From CALWZE01 sp964645785 (lineage in GTDB: Bacteria; Bacillota; Clostridia; Oscillospirales; Ruminococcaceae): 21,283 bases of DNA. Location: NCBI GenBank assembly GCA_964645785.1, contig CAZYAV010000041.1:1-21283 (forward strand). Direction: 5' to 3'. Position 1 is the stretch's first letter, and every line of letters begins with the position of its first letter. The notes under the pieces were generated by a model that saw only the letters and a program-made list of their open reading frames with translations, did no database searches and was not told the DNA's origin. Positions 1-6,073 of this stretch are shown here, piece after piece. A program made the translations under genes and the position numbers.

Positions 1-567
1 GGCGGTTTTTTCCGCCAGCTGAACATTTACCGAGCCCTTGATCTGATAGAGGCCAAACCGGACGAAGTGCTTCATGCCCATGGTGTCGGAGGAGCGGCCT
101 TTATCGCTGCTCTCCCCGTTTACGCTCTTGGTAATCTGCATATCCTCCACCTGCACCGGGGAGATGCTGACCCCCTGATGGATCGAGACCGGACCCCGTA
201 CGCCGACCGACACGCCCTTTGTATCCCGAAAGGCAAATACCTGGCCAAAAGCGCGCACATCCAGCCAGGTCTCACAGGCCTTTTGCGCGTAGGCGCCCGA
301 ATCCTTTATTTTTCCCAGAACGGCGGCAGCTCGCTCGCTCAGGCTGCCGTATCCGTCGCTGCACCGGTCGGCGGACTGAACAAACACGGCCTGTCCCAGA
401 TCCTGCATCCGATTGCGGAGCTTGCGCTTGATGCACACGTCGCTCATCTCCCCCAGGCCGTTATAGTCTGTGCGGGGGCTGTTGCCGTTGAGAGGGTCGC
501 CATTGGGATTCGCCATCGTTACGGAAACGAAGGCCACAAAGTCAATTTTGTTTTGCAGAATAGCCAT
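1..567 (-). CDS. cas7: Cas7c (Csd2), type I-C Cascade backbone, partial
   Basis: The gene runs off the left edge: 189 codons are visible and the C-terminus is missing. The product begins MAILQNKIDFVAFVSV and then carries ANPNGDP-LNGN-PRTD, the signature of the Csd2/Cas7 family (RAMP fold). Several copies of Cas7 form the filament that binds the crRNA spacer and kinks it every sixth base. The ATG at 567 follows a strong AAAGGAGGAG site seven bases upstream. It lies 15 bases after the cas8c stop in the operon order cas3-cas5-cas8c-cas7. Family usual length is about 280-300 residues, so about a third is outside the window. Cas4, cas1, cas2 and the array would normally follow to the left; none can be seen here. 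Confidence 0.95.
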   Translation of the reverse strand, partial: MAILQNKIDFVAFVSVTMANPNGDPLNGNSPRTDYNGLGEMSDVCIKRKLRNRMQDLGQAVFVQSADRCSDGYGSLSERAAAVLGKIKDSGAYAQKACETWLDVRAFGQVFAFRDTKGVSVGVRGPVSIHQGVSISPVQVEDMQITKSVNGESSDKGRSSDTMGMKHFVRFGLYQIKGSVNVQLAEKTA

Positions 568-582
568 TTTTATACTCCTCCT

Positions 583-975
583 TTATTCCTCTGTTTCCTG
601 GTTGTCCGCTTTTTCCGGACGATAGGCTCGCTGATGGGAGTAGCCCAACAAGTAGATATCATCCAGCTTTTGATTTAACTTGCCGTCCTTGCCGTCCTCA
701 GGGGAAAAATGATCCAGAATTTCATCGACAAGACCCAGATAGTATCTGTACAGACCCGGTCTTGTCTGCTCCAGGCGCTTTTTGTAGGGACGCAGCTTGT
801 CCCAGAGGACAGACCAGGTTGCCATAGGGCGCAGGGTGAAGATTTTCTGCATCCGGATAGCGTTGGTTTCCCGCCGTCCCTCATCCGAATAAGTGCTGCT
901 TTCAATCGCGTCTGCAATGGCCAGCAGGCGGCCAAACAGATAGCTGCGGTCTTGACATTTTCTGTCCAAACCCAT
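583..975 (-). CDS. cas11c: Cas11c small subunit, internal in-frame start inside cas8c
   Basis: Type I-C systems are known to make the small subunit Cas11 from an internal start within cas8c. Here the codons for Lys-Glu-Glu before an internal Met spell AAAGGAGGAG (982-991), an excellent Shine-Dalgarno. It sits eight bases before the ATG at 973-975. The predicted product is 130 residues, begins MGLDRKCQDRSYLFGRLLAI and shares the frame and stop of Cas8c. The length and the YLFGRL start region agree with known Cas11c. In the complex two copies would form the belly that stabilises the R-loop. The start is read from sequence; its use is inferred from the family. Confidence 0.85.
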   Translation of the reverse strand: MGLDRKCQDRSYLFGRLLAIADAIESSTYSDEGRRETNAIRMQKIFTLRPMATWSVLWDKLRPYKKRLEQTRPGLYRYYLGLVDEILDHFSPEDGKDGKLNQKLDDIYLLGYSHQRAYRPEKADNQETEE

Positions 976-2373
976 ATCCCACTCCTCCTTTAAATGGTCA
1001 CGGTGATATTTCCGAATGGCTGCACAGGCCGTAAGCAGCAGATTCTGGCGGCTCTTGCCCTCATAGAGCAGAAGGTGGGAGGCCTTTTCCGTCAAAGCCC
1101 GCTCCACATCCAGGGGGAACGGCGCCCGGTCTATCCGGCAGGCCACCAGCCGCTGCATCTGCTGTTTTAAAATCCGGTCATCCGGCGGCTCCGCCTTGCC
1201 GCCGCGCGGCGTCCCGAAGGCATTGCTGACAATCTGGAACAGGGAGGGGGACTGTATCGCATAGCCGTTTCCCCAGCAGAAGGTGGCCTCCCAGTCATGC
1301 AGACGATCCAGAAAATCCGAGGCTGGCAGCTCGTTGTAGTAGGTGACGGCCAGACGGCCTGTGGTGGCGGCGTCAAACGCGGCGATGACCACACCTGCCG
1401 CCTGGGGCAGGTTCTCTTTCCAGCCGGCGAGCGCCTCCCACAGCTGCTTTTGATACTGGCTGGGGGTAACCGCCGGGGCGGCTGTCTGGTCGGTTCTGTT
1501 TTTGCGCCCCATAGGGCCTGTAACCCTGGGGAGCTGAATGCCCTGGGGGTTCCAGCACAGGAACGTCCGCCCGCCAAATTGAGCCTTCTGATTAGCTATC
1601 AGCCACCGCAGGGAGCAGTGTGCCTTTTGGGAGGAGACACAGCTCACGGTCGCCGCCTGGGCTGCGCTGTCGAACCGACCCCGATAGGTGAACCCGCTGG
1701 AATCGTTGGCGGAAATCAGCTTTGCGTTGCCGTTGGCGGGAACGATCCCTTTGGGGTGCTGTCCGGCGGGAGAGCCCATGCTGCCGGAGATCATACAGAG
1801 CGCGGCGGGCGCTTTCTCCAGCTCCGCGGTGCGGTAGTCGATAAAGGACTGCATGAGGGCTCTGTCCTCCCAGCAGGAGCCGCTCATCGCCTCCCCCAGG
1901 CCGTTGACCACCCAGCAGACCATGGCCTTCTCCTCGGCCTCGATGCCTGCCTGGGTCAGATCTGCCAAAATCGTTGCGCCCTGCACATAGTTTAAAACGG
2001 CGGAAAGCTTGGGATGGGAAAAGGGGGAGTTGACCCAGGCGGACAGCTGCGACACATAGCAGCTGTACTCCACCTGATTTTTGGGGAGCAGATACCGCAG
2101 ATGGTCGCAAAGGGGATGGGGCAGCTCGGCAGCCTTGACGGTTCGGCCTGCGGAATCCTCTGTCGCCGGGATGATGATTTTGGGGGCATCCGCTTCCAAC
2201 GCCCGGGCAGTGACAAAGATTCCGTCCGAATCCAGGGTAATCTGAATCCGCGGCCGCACCATGATGTGGAAGATGGGAGCCAGGGGTTCCGTTTCGCCCA
2301 AATCCTCATAAACTTTCCCAATCCGGCCGGCCATGGCATCATAAGTCTCACAGGCTTTTTGCAGCAGACCCAT
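583..2373 (-). CDS. cas8c: Cas8c (Csd1), type I-C Cascade large subunit
   Basis: This 596-residue protein has the length and position of the type I-C large subunit, which recognises the PAM and positions Cas3. The N-terminus (MGLLQKACETYDAM) and the internal pattern ...YYNELPASDFLDRLHDWE... resemble Csd1 proteins. I chose the ATG at 2373: it follows GGGGAGG with seven bases of spacing and overlaps the cas5c stop by one base (TGATG), which indicates translational coupling. An in-frame GTG one codon earlier is less well placed. The last 130 codons also encode Cas11c from an internal start (separate entry). Translation of cas7 restarts 15 bases downstream. The family assignment rests on context and general resemblance rather than on catalytic residues. 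Confidence 0.93.
   Translation of the reverse strand: MGLLQKACETYDAMAGRIGKVYEDLGETEPLAPIFHIMVRPRIQITLDSDGIFVTARALEADAPKIIIPATEDSAGRTVKAAELPHPLCDHLRYLLPKNQVEYSCYVSQLSAWVNSPFSHPKLSAVLNYVQGATILADLTQAGIEAEEKAMVCWVVNGLGEAMSGSCWEDRALMQSFIDYRTAELEKAPAALCMISGSMGSPAGQHPKGIVPANGNAKLISANDSSGFTYRGRFDSAAQAATVSCVSSQKAHCSLRWLIANQKAQFGGRTFLCWNPQGIQLPRVTGPMGRKNRTDQTAAPAVTPSQYQKQLWEALAGWKENLPQAAGVVIAAFDAATTGRLAVTYYNELPASDFLDRLHDWEATFCWGNGYAIQSPSLFQIVSNAFGTPRGGKAEPPDDRILKQQMQRLVACRIDRAPFPLDVERALTEKASHLLLYEGKSRQNLLLTACAAIRKYHRDHLKEEWDMGLDRKCQDRSYLFGRLLAIADAIESSTYSDEGRRETNAIRMQKIFTLRPMATWSVLWDKLRPYKKRLEQTRPGLYRYYLGLVDEILDHFSPEDGKDGKLNQKLDDIYLLGYSHQRAYRPEKADNQETEE
982..991 (-). promoter_or_regulatory. Internal ribosome binding site for Cas11c
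   Basis: The minus strand reads AAAGGAGGAG inside the cas8c coding sequence, eight bases before an in-frame ATG. It is as strong as the sites in front of cas7 and cas5 and is the basis for calling Cas11c. Confidence 0.8.
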
Positions 2374-3101
2374 CACATCACCTCCCCAAATTCCCGCAGG
2401 CCGGAAAAATTCCCCAAAGCCTCGCCAAAGGGCTTCATCTCCATTTCCCGCAGGGGCTTGGTGAGCGTGCAGCCCTCCGGCCGGGGAAAGGTGATGACCC
2501 CCCGCCGCATCACCGGATACCAGAACCGGGCAGTCATTTTCCCCTGCGTCTCGGGGGAATAGGCCTCGTCGGCATAGGTGATGCCGTGAAGCATCAACCC
2601 GAAGCTCAGTTCCGGCAGCGCATCGTAGGCGCCTGCCCCCTCTTCAAAGACACAGGGCTCCACATATCCCTGACATTCCCTTGTGCCCAGGAAAATGTCC
2701 CGCCGGCCGCCCTTCTCAATCATTCGCCGGGCGATGTTGTGGTGCTTGTTCTCATTGCGATCCTGCGCCAGTTCGGGGCGGTTCTCGTTCCACTCAAAAT
2801 GCGCCCGCACCTGATAGCGGCAGTTTTTCAAATAGGTGTAGTACGACAAATCGTTCCTGCCGTCCTGGTAGTGGATTGGACGGATTCCCTTTACCTCGGT
2901 CTGGATCTGGTTCATGACCCGAACCGCATCAATGTGCCAAATCAGCGTGGGCTTCCAGTATACGGAGGACAGGATACCTTTCAGCGCCTCATACGTGGGC
3001 ACCTGATAGCTGCACTTCTCCCCGCCCACCCGCGTAATCGGGTCGGAGAAGAGGGCATAGTCCCCTGTGACCTGAAACTCCACAATGTTGGGATGCTGCA
3101 T
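2373..3101 (-). CDS. cas5c: Cas5c (Cas5d), crRNA-processing endoribonuclease
   Basis: This 242-residue protein is the type I-C Cas5, which replaces Cas6. It cuts the repeat at the 3' base of its hairpin and stays on the 11-base 5' handle. The candidate catalytic triad is visible: Tyr48 in the SSVYWKP segment and Lys119-His120 in ENKHHNI, matching the Tyr46/Lys116/His117 arrangement of the Bacillus halodurans enzyme. The N-terminal RAMP strand reads IVEFQVTGDYALFSDP. I chose the ATG at 3101 because GGAGG lies seven bases upstream, overlapping the cas3 stop codon region; an upstream in-frame start at 3125 would lie inside cas3 without a site. The gap to the cas3 stop is four bases and the stop overlaps the cas8c start. 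Confidence 0.95.
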   Translation of the reverse strand: MQHPNIVEFQVTGDYALFSDPITRVGGEKCSYQVPTYEALKGILSSVYWKPTLIWHIDAVRVMNQIQTEVKGIRPIHYQDGRNDLSYYTYLKNCRYQVRAHFEWNENRPELAQDRNENKHHNIARRMIEKGGRRDIFLGTRECQGYVEPCVFEEGAGAYDALPELSFGLMLHGITYADEAYSPETQGKMTARFWYPVMRRGVITFPRPEGCTLTKPLREMEMKPFGEALGNFSGLREFGEVM

Positions 3102-3105
3102 AATG

Positions 3106-5493
3106 TCACCTCCACATGAAATCAAGTTCGGAGCCGTCCATAGAAAAACCTGTCTGTGCGCGATAGTGTCCGCTGAGCCCCAGCGCCCCGCCCTGGAGGG
3201 GAATCAGGCCGTGCTCTTCGTTCAGGCGGTTGATTTGGTATTGATACAGCGAGACGGTGTAGGGCTTTGCCTCCTTCAGCAGGGCATAAAGATAGACCGG
3301 ATCGCGCCGGGCTTTTTCACTGCACAGGTCGGCGATGAGTGCCGCCCCCTTTTCGTAGGGGACGACCACGTCCGTGGTGTTCTCCTCAAAGACCTGAAAC
3401 AGCGACCCGGCCAATCGAAACGCCTGCCGGAAGTAATAGGGCAGCTCCTGCGCACATTGTTCGTTCAGCGACAGGAGGGAAAACAGAGACGGGCAGCCCT
3501 TTACAGGGTAATTGTGGTGCCCGCCCGGTTCCTTACTGTACAGCGCGCGGTAATAGCACGCGATGGCCTCGTCGGAATCCAGCCGGCCGCCGTACTGCTC
3601 CCTGTGACGGGCGAATTCGCCCAGAAGAAGCTGCGTGGCATCCTTGCCCCGGGCAATATCCGGCAGGTAAGAGAGGGATTCATTCCGGCATTCCACCAGA
3701 TAGACCGGCGCCAGGACGCCGGAGCCGGCTTCCCCGCTGCGGTTGCATCGCCCGGCCGCCTGCACCACGCTGTCCATCCCGGCCAGGAGGCGGATGACAC
3801 AGGCAAAGGAGATATCCACGCCGGCCTCTATGACCTGGGTGGAGACGCAGACCGCTTTTTGCACGCCCTGCTTTAACACGCTGCGCAGCTCGTCCAGCGT
3901 ATCCTGTCGGTGCGCCGTGCACATGGCGGCGGAGAGGGAAAAGAGCGCGAAATCTCCGCCCTCCAAAAGGCTGTAGAGCTGCTCCGCCTGATCCTTTTTA
4001 TTGCAGACAATCAGCAGGCTTTTCACGGAATCCAGCGTTTGCAGGGCAAAGGCAGCGATCTGCTCCAATGACATATTGCCCACACTTTGAATATCCGTCC
4101 GCTGAAAGACCTTCCAGAGAGCGGGTTCATAGGGGACAAGCTCGGGAATCGGGCCATGCATGGGGTGCTCGATCTGTTCGGTGCAGGGCTGGGTGGCAGA
4201 GCAGAGGACGACTGTGGCTCCGCATATTTCCGACAAAAAGTTGATGGCCAATGAGAACAGGGACAGCATCTTGCCGGGCACGGTCTGAACCTCATCCATC
4301 ACGATGACGCTGCCGCACAGGGCATGAAACCGCCGGATGCAGGTGGTTTTCCCGGAAAACAGGGTGTTCAGCAATTGGCTCATGGTGGTTATGACTAACA
4401 AAGATTCCCAAGTCTCGGCCAGGAGCTCCCGAAGCTCCAACTGCTCCCCGTCTTCCTCTGTCTGGATAAGGTTGGAGTGACTTTCAAGGATGAGGCTGTC
4501 GTCCTGAATATAGTCGCGGATTACTTTCGCGTTTTGTTCCAGAATGCTGAGCAGCGGGGCGGCAAAGATGATCCGCTGTTTGCGGTGCTTGCGGGCGTGT
4601 GCCAGTGCAAAGCGCAGCCCGGATAGGGTTTTGCCTGAACCAGTCGGGACATTTAAACGGAACACGCCGCCCGGCTGCTCCGCGGCCTGCCTGCACCGCT
4701 CGGAAATGGCGCGCCGCGCCTGATCTATCGGCGTTTCCGCGGGCAGTGCGGCCAGCTTTTCTTCCGTGCGTTCCAGGAGTTTGCCCCACAGGTGTTCCAG
4801 CTCTTCGCCGCTTCTGACGGGCGGGAACGCGGCATCCGTCATGAAGATGGCCGTATCCCGCCGGTCTCCCTCAATCACCGCAGAGAGCAGCAGGCGGGAG
4901 AGCAGGCCGGAGTAGAAGGCCGTCTCCTGATTATAACGGTCGTCGCTTGCCTCGTCGCCGGTCATATCACAGATGCGCTGCAAAACCGGTGTCAGCTCCT
5001 GCTGCGCCGCCCGAAACCGCCTGTCCAGCTCCTCGCGGCTGACACAGAAGCGAAAAAAGCCGTCGACGGCTTCCTTGTAGCCGATGTCCTCCTTTTCCAG
5101 GCGATGCCGGAATCCGCTTCTCCCTCGCTCATCCAGGCAATCCAGGAGCCCGTGATGCTGGCCGGCCGCCAGCGCAAGCAGCTCACTGGCCACGCCGGAG
5201 AAGTCGCTGGCTTCCGCGGAAAAATACCGCTCCAACAGCAATTTCACCGCCGTAAAGGTGTGAATCACGCTGCCGCGCTGCCCCACCTGTTCCACCAGAT
5301 ACGCTTGGTACGCCTCTGTATACTTCCCCGCGTCATGCACAAGCCCGGCCAGCTCTCCGCAGGCGGACAGGGAAACCGGCGCCAGAACCTCCGCAGCGTA
5401 TTTCGCGGTGTTTTGGCAGTGTTGGCTAACCGTCTGTGTCGCAACAGGATGGCCGTTTGCGTCTCTGCGGATGTGCGCCAGATATTGTTCCAT
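3106..5493 (-). CDS. cas3: Cas3 HD nuclease-helicase, type I-C
   Basis: This 795-residue protein has an N-terminal HD nuclease domain: His25, His53-Asp54 in LVHDAGKY, His78 and His113-His114 in AGQHHGLLD. A superfamily 2 helicase follows: Walker A PTGSGKT at 283-289, DEVQ at 400-403, SAT at 432-434, motif V STQVIEAGVD at 551-560 and motif VI QAAGRCNR at 578-585. It unwinds and degrades target DNA after recruitment by Cascade. The frame stays open upstream to 5667, but the ATG at 5493 follows AAAGGAG by eight bases. The extra upstream codons would lie across and beyond the cas promoter at 5605-5633, so they are not counted. It is the first gene of the operon, with a leader of about 105 bases. 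Confidence 0.96.
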   Translation of the reverse strand: MEQYLAHIRRDANGHPVATQTVSQHCQNTAKYAAEVLAPVSLSACGELAGLVHDAGKYTEAYQAYLVEQVGQRGSVIHTFTAVKLLLERYFSAEASDFSGVASELLALAAGQHHGLLDCLDERGRSGFRHRLEKEDIGYKEAVDGFFRFCVSREELDRRFRAAQQELTPVLQRICDMTGDEASDDRYNQETAFYSGLLSRLLLSAVIEGDRRDTAIFMTDAAFPPVRSGEELEHLWGKLLERTEEKLAALPAETPIDQARRAISERCRQAAEQPGGVFRLNVPTGSGKTLSGLRFALAHARKHRKQRIIFAAPLLSILEQNAKVIRDYIQDDSLILESHSNLIQTEEDGEQLELRELLAETWESLLVITTMSQLLNTLFSGKTTCIRRFHALCGSVIVMDEVQTVPGKMLSLFSLAINFLSEICGATVVLCSATQPCTEQIEHPMHGPIPELVPYEPALWKVFQRTDIQSVGNMSLEQIAAFALQTLDSVKSLLIVCNKKDQAEQLYSLLEGGDFALFSLSAAMCTAHRQDTLDELRSVLKQGVQKAVCVSTQVIEAGVDISFACVIRLLAGMDSVVQAAGRCNRSGEAGSGVLAPVYLVECRNESLSYLPDIARGKDATQLLLGEFARHREQYGGRLDSDEAIACYYRALYSKEPGGHHNYPVKGCPSLFSLLSLNEQCAQELPYYFRQAFRLAGSLFQVFEENTTDVVVPYEKGAALIADLCSEKARRDPVYLYALLKEAKPYTVSLYQYQINRLNEEHGLIPLQGGALGLSGHYRAQTGFSMDGSELDFMWR

Positions 5494-5604
5494 ACATGCC
5501 GCTCCTTTCTTGATAAAAAGAGGGGAGGAGAGATTCGCCTCTTCGCCGCCTGTTTGGGGCTCACCTTTTCCGACTTTGCTGGAAAAATTTTCTTTGTCAC
5601 CATT

Positions 5605-5633
5605 AGCGTAACACATCCGATACCGGGTGTCAA
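5605..5633 (-). promoter_or_regulatory. Promoter of the cas3-cas5c-cas8c-cas7c operon
   Basis: On the minus strand a perfect -35 box TTGACA (5628-5633) is followed by 17 bases and a weaker -10 TACGCT (5605-5610) preceded by TGT, an extended -10. The start of transcription would be near 5598. This is the best sigma-A type promoter upstream of cas3. The -35 box lies inside the predicted binding site of the CreR-guided complex. Confidence 0.75.
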
Positions 5634-5658
5634 TAGTGTATACTATCCTTTTCATGAA
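5622..5658 (-). promoter_or_regulatory. Predicted Cascade operator: TTC PAM plus partial protospacer in the cas3 promoter
   Basis: On the minus strand TTC (5658-5656) is followed by ATGAAAAGGATAGTATACAC (5655-5636). The pseudo-spacer at 5751-5770 reads ATGAATAGGATTGTCTGCAC. The two agree at 16 of 20 positions, and at 12 of the first 14, with mismatches exactly at 6 and 12. TTC is the known type I-C PAM, and positions 6 and 12 are not read by Cascade. The protospacer then runs over the -35 box at 5628-5633. Complementarity fades after position 20, which fits binding without cutting. The match is seen directly; repression is inferred. Confidence 0.8.
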
Positions 5659-5678
5659 TAAGTACATTGCTTTAAGAT

Positions 5679-5707
5679 TTGAAAAGTTGAAAGAAGTATG
5701 GTACAGT
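5679..5707 (+). promoter_or_regulatory. Promoter of the CreR-like RNA
   Basis: On the plus strand -35 TTGAAA (5679-5684) and -10 TACAGT (5702-5707) are separated by 17 bases. The expected start is at about 5714, which is the first base of the degenerate repeat. It is divergent from the cas3 promoter, with the two -35 boxes about 45 bases apart. Confidence 0.65.
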
Positions 5708-5713
5708 AAAGCT

Positions 5714-5750
5714 GTCTTCGATGACCGGATGTGTCGAAGTGGATTGAAAA
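5714..5750 (+). repeat. Solitary degenerate type I-C CRISPR repeat (pseudo-repeat 1)
   Basis: The unit begins GTC, has a perfect six-base stem (5716-5721 with 5734-5739, extendable by two G-U pairs) and ends GTGGATTGAAAA (5739-5750). Type I-C repeats typically begin GTCGC and end GTGGATTGAAA plus one variable base. It is 37 bases long, where 32-33 is usual, because the loop is longer. No second intact copy is present, so it is not an array. Confidence 0.8.
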
Positions 5751-5780
5751 ATGAATAGGATTGTCTGCACCAAGCAGAGG
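5751..5780 (+). other. Pseudo-spacer of the CreR-like RNA
   Basis: These 30 bases lie between the degenerate repeat and the GC-rich hairpin; normal I-C spacers are about 33-36. The first 20 bases match the cas3 promoter with four mismatches (6, 12, 15, 17). The DNA directly 5' of it is the repeat handle GAAAA, not TTC, so the locus should not target itself. Confidence 0.75.
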
Positions 5781-5805
5781 GACGCCGGAGGGCAACTCCG
5801 GCGTC
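5781..5805 (+). terminator. GC-rich hairpin ending the CreR-like RNA; possible pseudo-repeat 2
   Basis: A perfect ten-base stem GACGCCGGAG / CTCCGGCGTC closes the loop GGCAA. The following bases CTTGCATTGT are only weakly T-rich. The hairpin plus GCATTGTAAAA (5809-5819) also resembles a decayed I-C repeat, whose 3' end is GGATTGAAA. It may therefore serve as both. Confidence 0.6.
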
Positions 5806-5815
5806 CTTGCATTGT

Positions 5816-5873
5816 AAAAGCGCCCGCGCCGCCTTTGCGCGCTCGCGGCGCCGCGCCGGATAGGGGCGCTTTT
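5816..5873. terminator. Large bidirectional hairpin between creR and the Fe-S gene
   Basis: Perfect outer arms AAAAGCGCCC (5816-5825) and GGGCGCTTTT (5864-5873) enclose an inner pair GCGCCGC (5826-5832) / GCGGCGC (5845-5851). T-rich tails are present on both strands, so it can stop plus-strand transcription from creR and minus-strand transcription reading toward cas3. Confidence 0.6.
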
Positions 5874-5925
5874 GCTTCTGAATAGAAGGCAGCGCTTGGG
5901 CTTAATGTTGATTCTTTATCATCAA

Positions 5926-5988
5926 AAAACAGGCTCTGCCAGCAGGATATAAACAGGCTCGGATTCTCTGTGAATCCGAGCCTGTTTT
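5926..5988 (-). terminator. Terminator after the Fe-S oxidoreductase gene
   Basis: A perfect 16-base stem (5951-5966 with 5972-5987) has a five-base loop and, on the minus strand, ends in TTTATAT. The outer ten bases of one arm, AAACAGGCTC, are repeated at 5927-5936 before a run of six A on the plus strand. An alternative, longer hairpin with a T6 tail is therefore possible on the minus strand. The stem also has TTTT on the plus strand. Confidence 0.75.
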
Positions 5989-6073
5989 CGCCCTGCCCCG
6001 TGCAGTTTGTTCACCCGCTGCCCTGTCCCGCGGCGCGGCGGGCTCGCCGATTTTCGCGGGGCGCGACGCGCGT

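Larger units (their letters stand above)
5714..5815 (+). ncRNA. creR: CreR-like Cas-regulating RNA (degenerate mini-CRISPR)
   Basis: This short RNA gene of about 100 bases is divergent from cas3. It consists of a degenerate type I-C repeat (5714-5750), a 30-base pseudo-spacer (5751-5780) and a GC-rich hairpin (5781-5805). The repeat has the stem CTTCGA/TCGAAG followed at once by the 11-base handle TGGATTGAAAA, the arrangement Cas5c cleaves. The pseudo-spacer seed matches the cas3 promoter beside a TTC PAM. Processing by Cas5c would give a crRNA-like guide that brings Cascade to the operon's own promoter. Cas-regulating RNAs of this kind are an established class; this locus is called from sequence only. 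It has no open reading frame of note. The 3' end could instead be the hairpin ending at 5873. Confidence 0.8.

Noticed and set aside
1297..1995. Plus-strand open frame of 232 codons opposite cas8c
   Set aside because: No ribosome binding site and no recognisable domain; it mirrors cas8c codon structure.
5494..5560. Possible leader structure hiding the cas3 ribosome site (pyrimidine-rich tract before AAAGGAG)
   Set aside because: Only four contiguous pairs (CTCC/GGAG) could be found by eye; too weak to claim.
5494..5667. Longer N-terminus for Cas3 starting at 5667
   Set aside because: The extra 58 codons cover and extend upstream of the TTGACA / TACGCT promoter, have no ribosome binding site and do not resemble the HD domain start; the ATG at 5493 has AAAGGAG at good spacing.
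5714..5819. Calling this a true CRISPR array
   Set aside because: Only one recognisable repeat and at most a decayed second one; the array of this operon should lie beyond the left edge.
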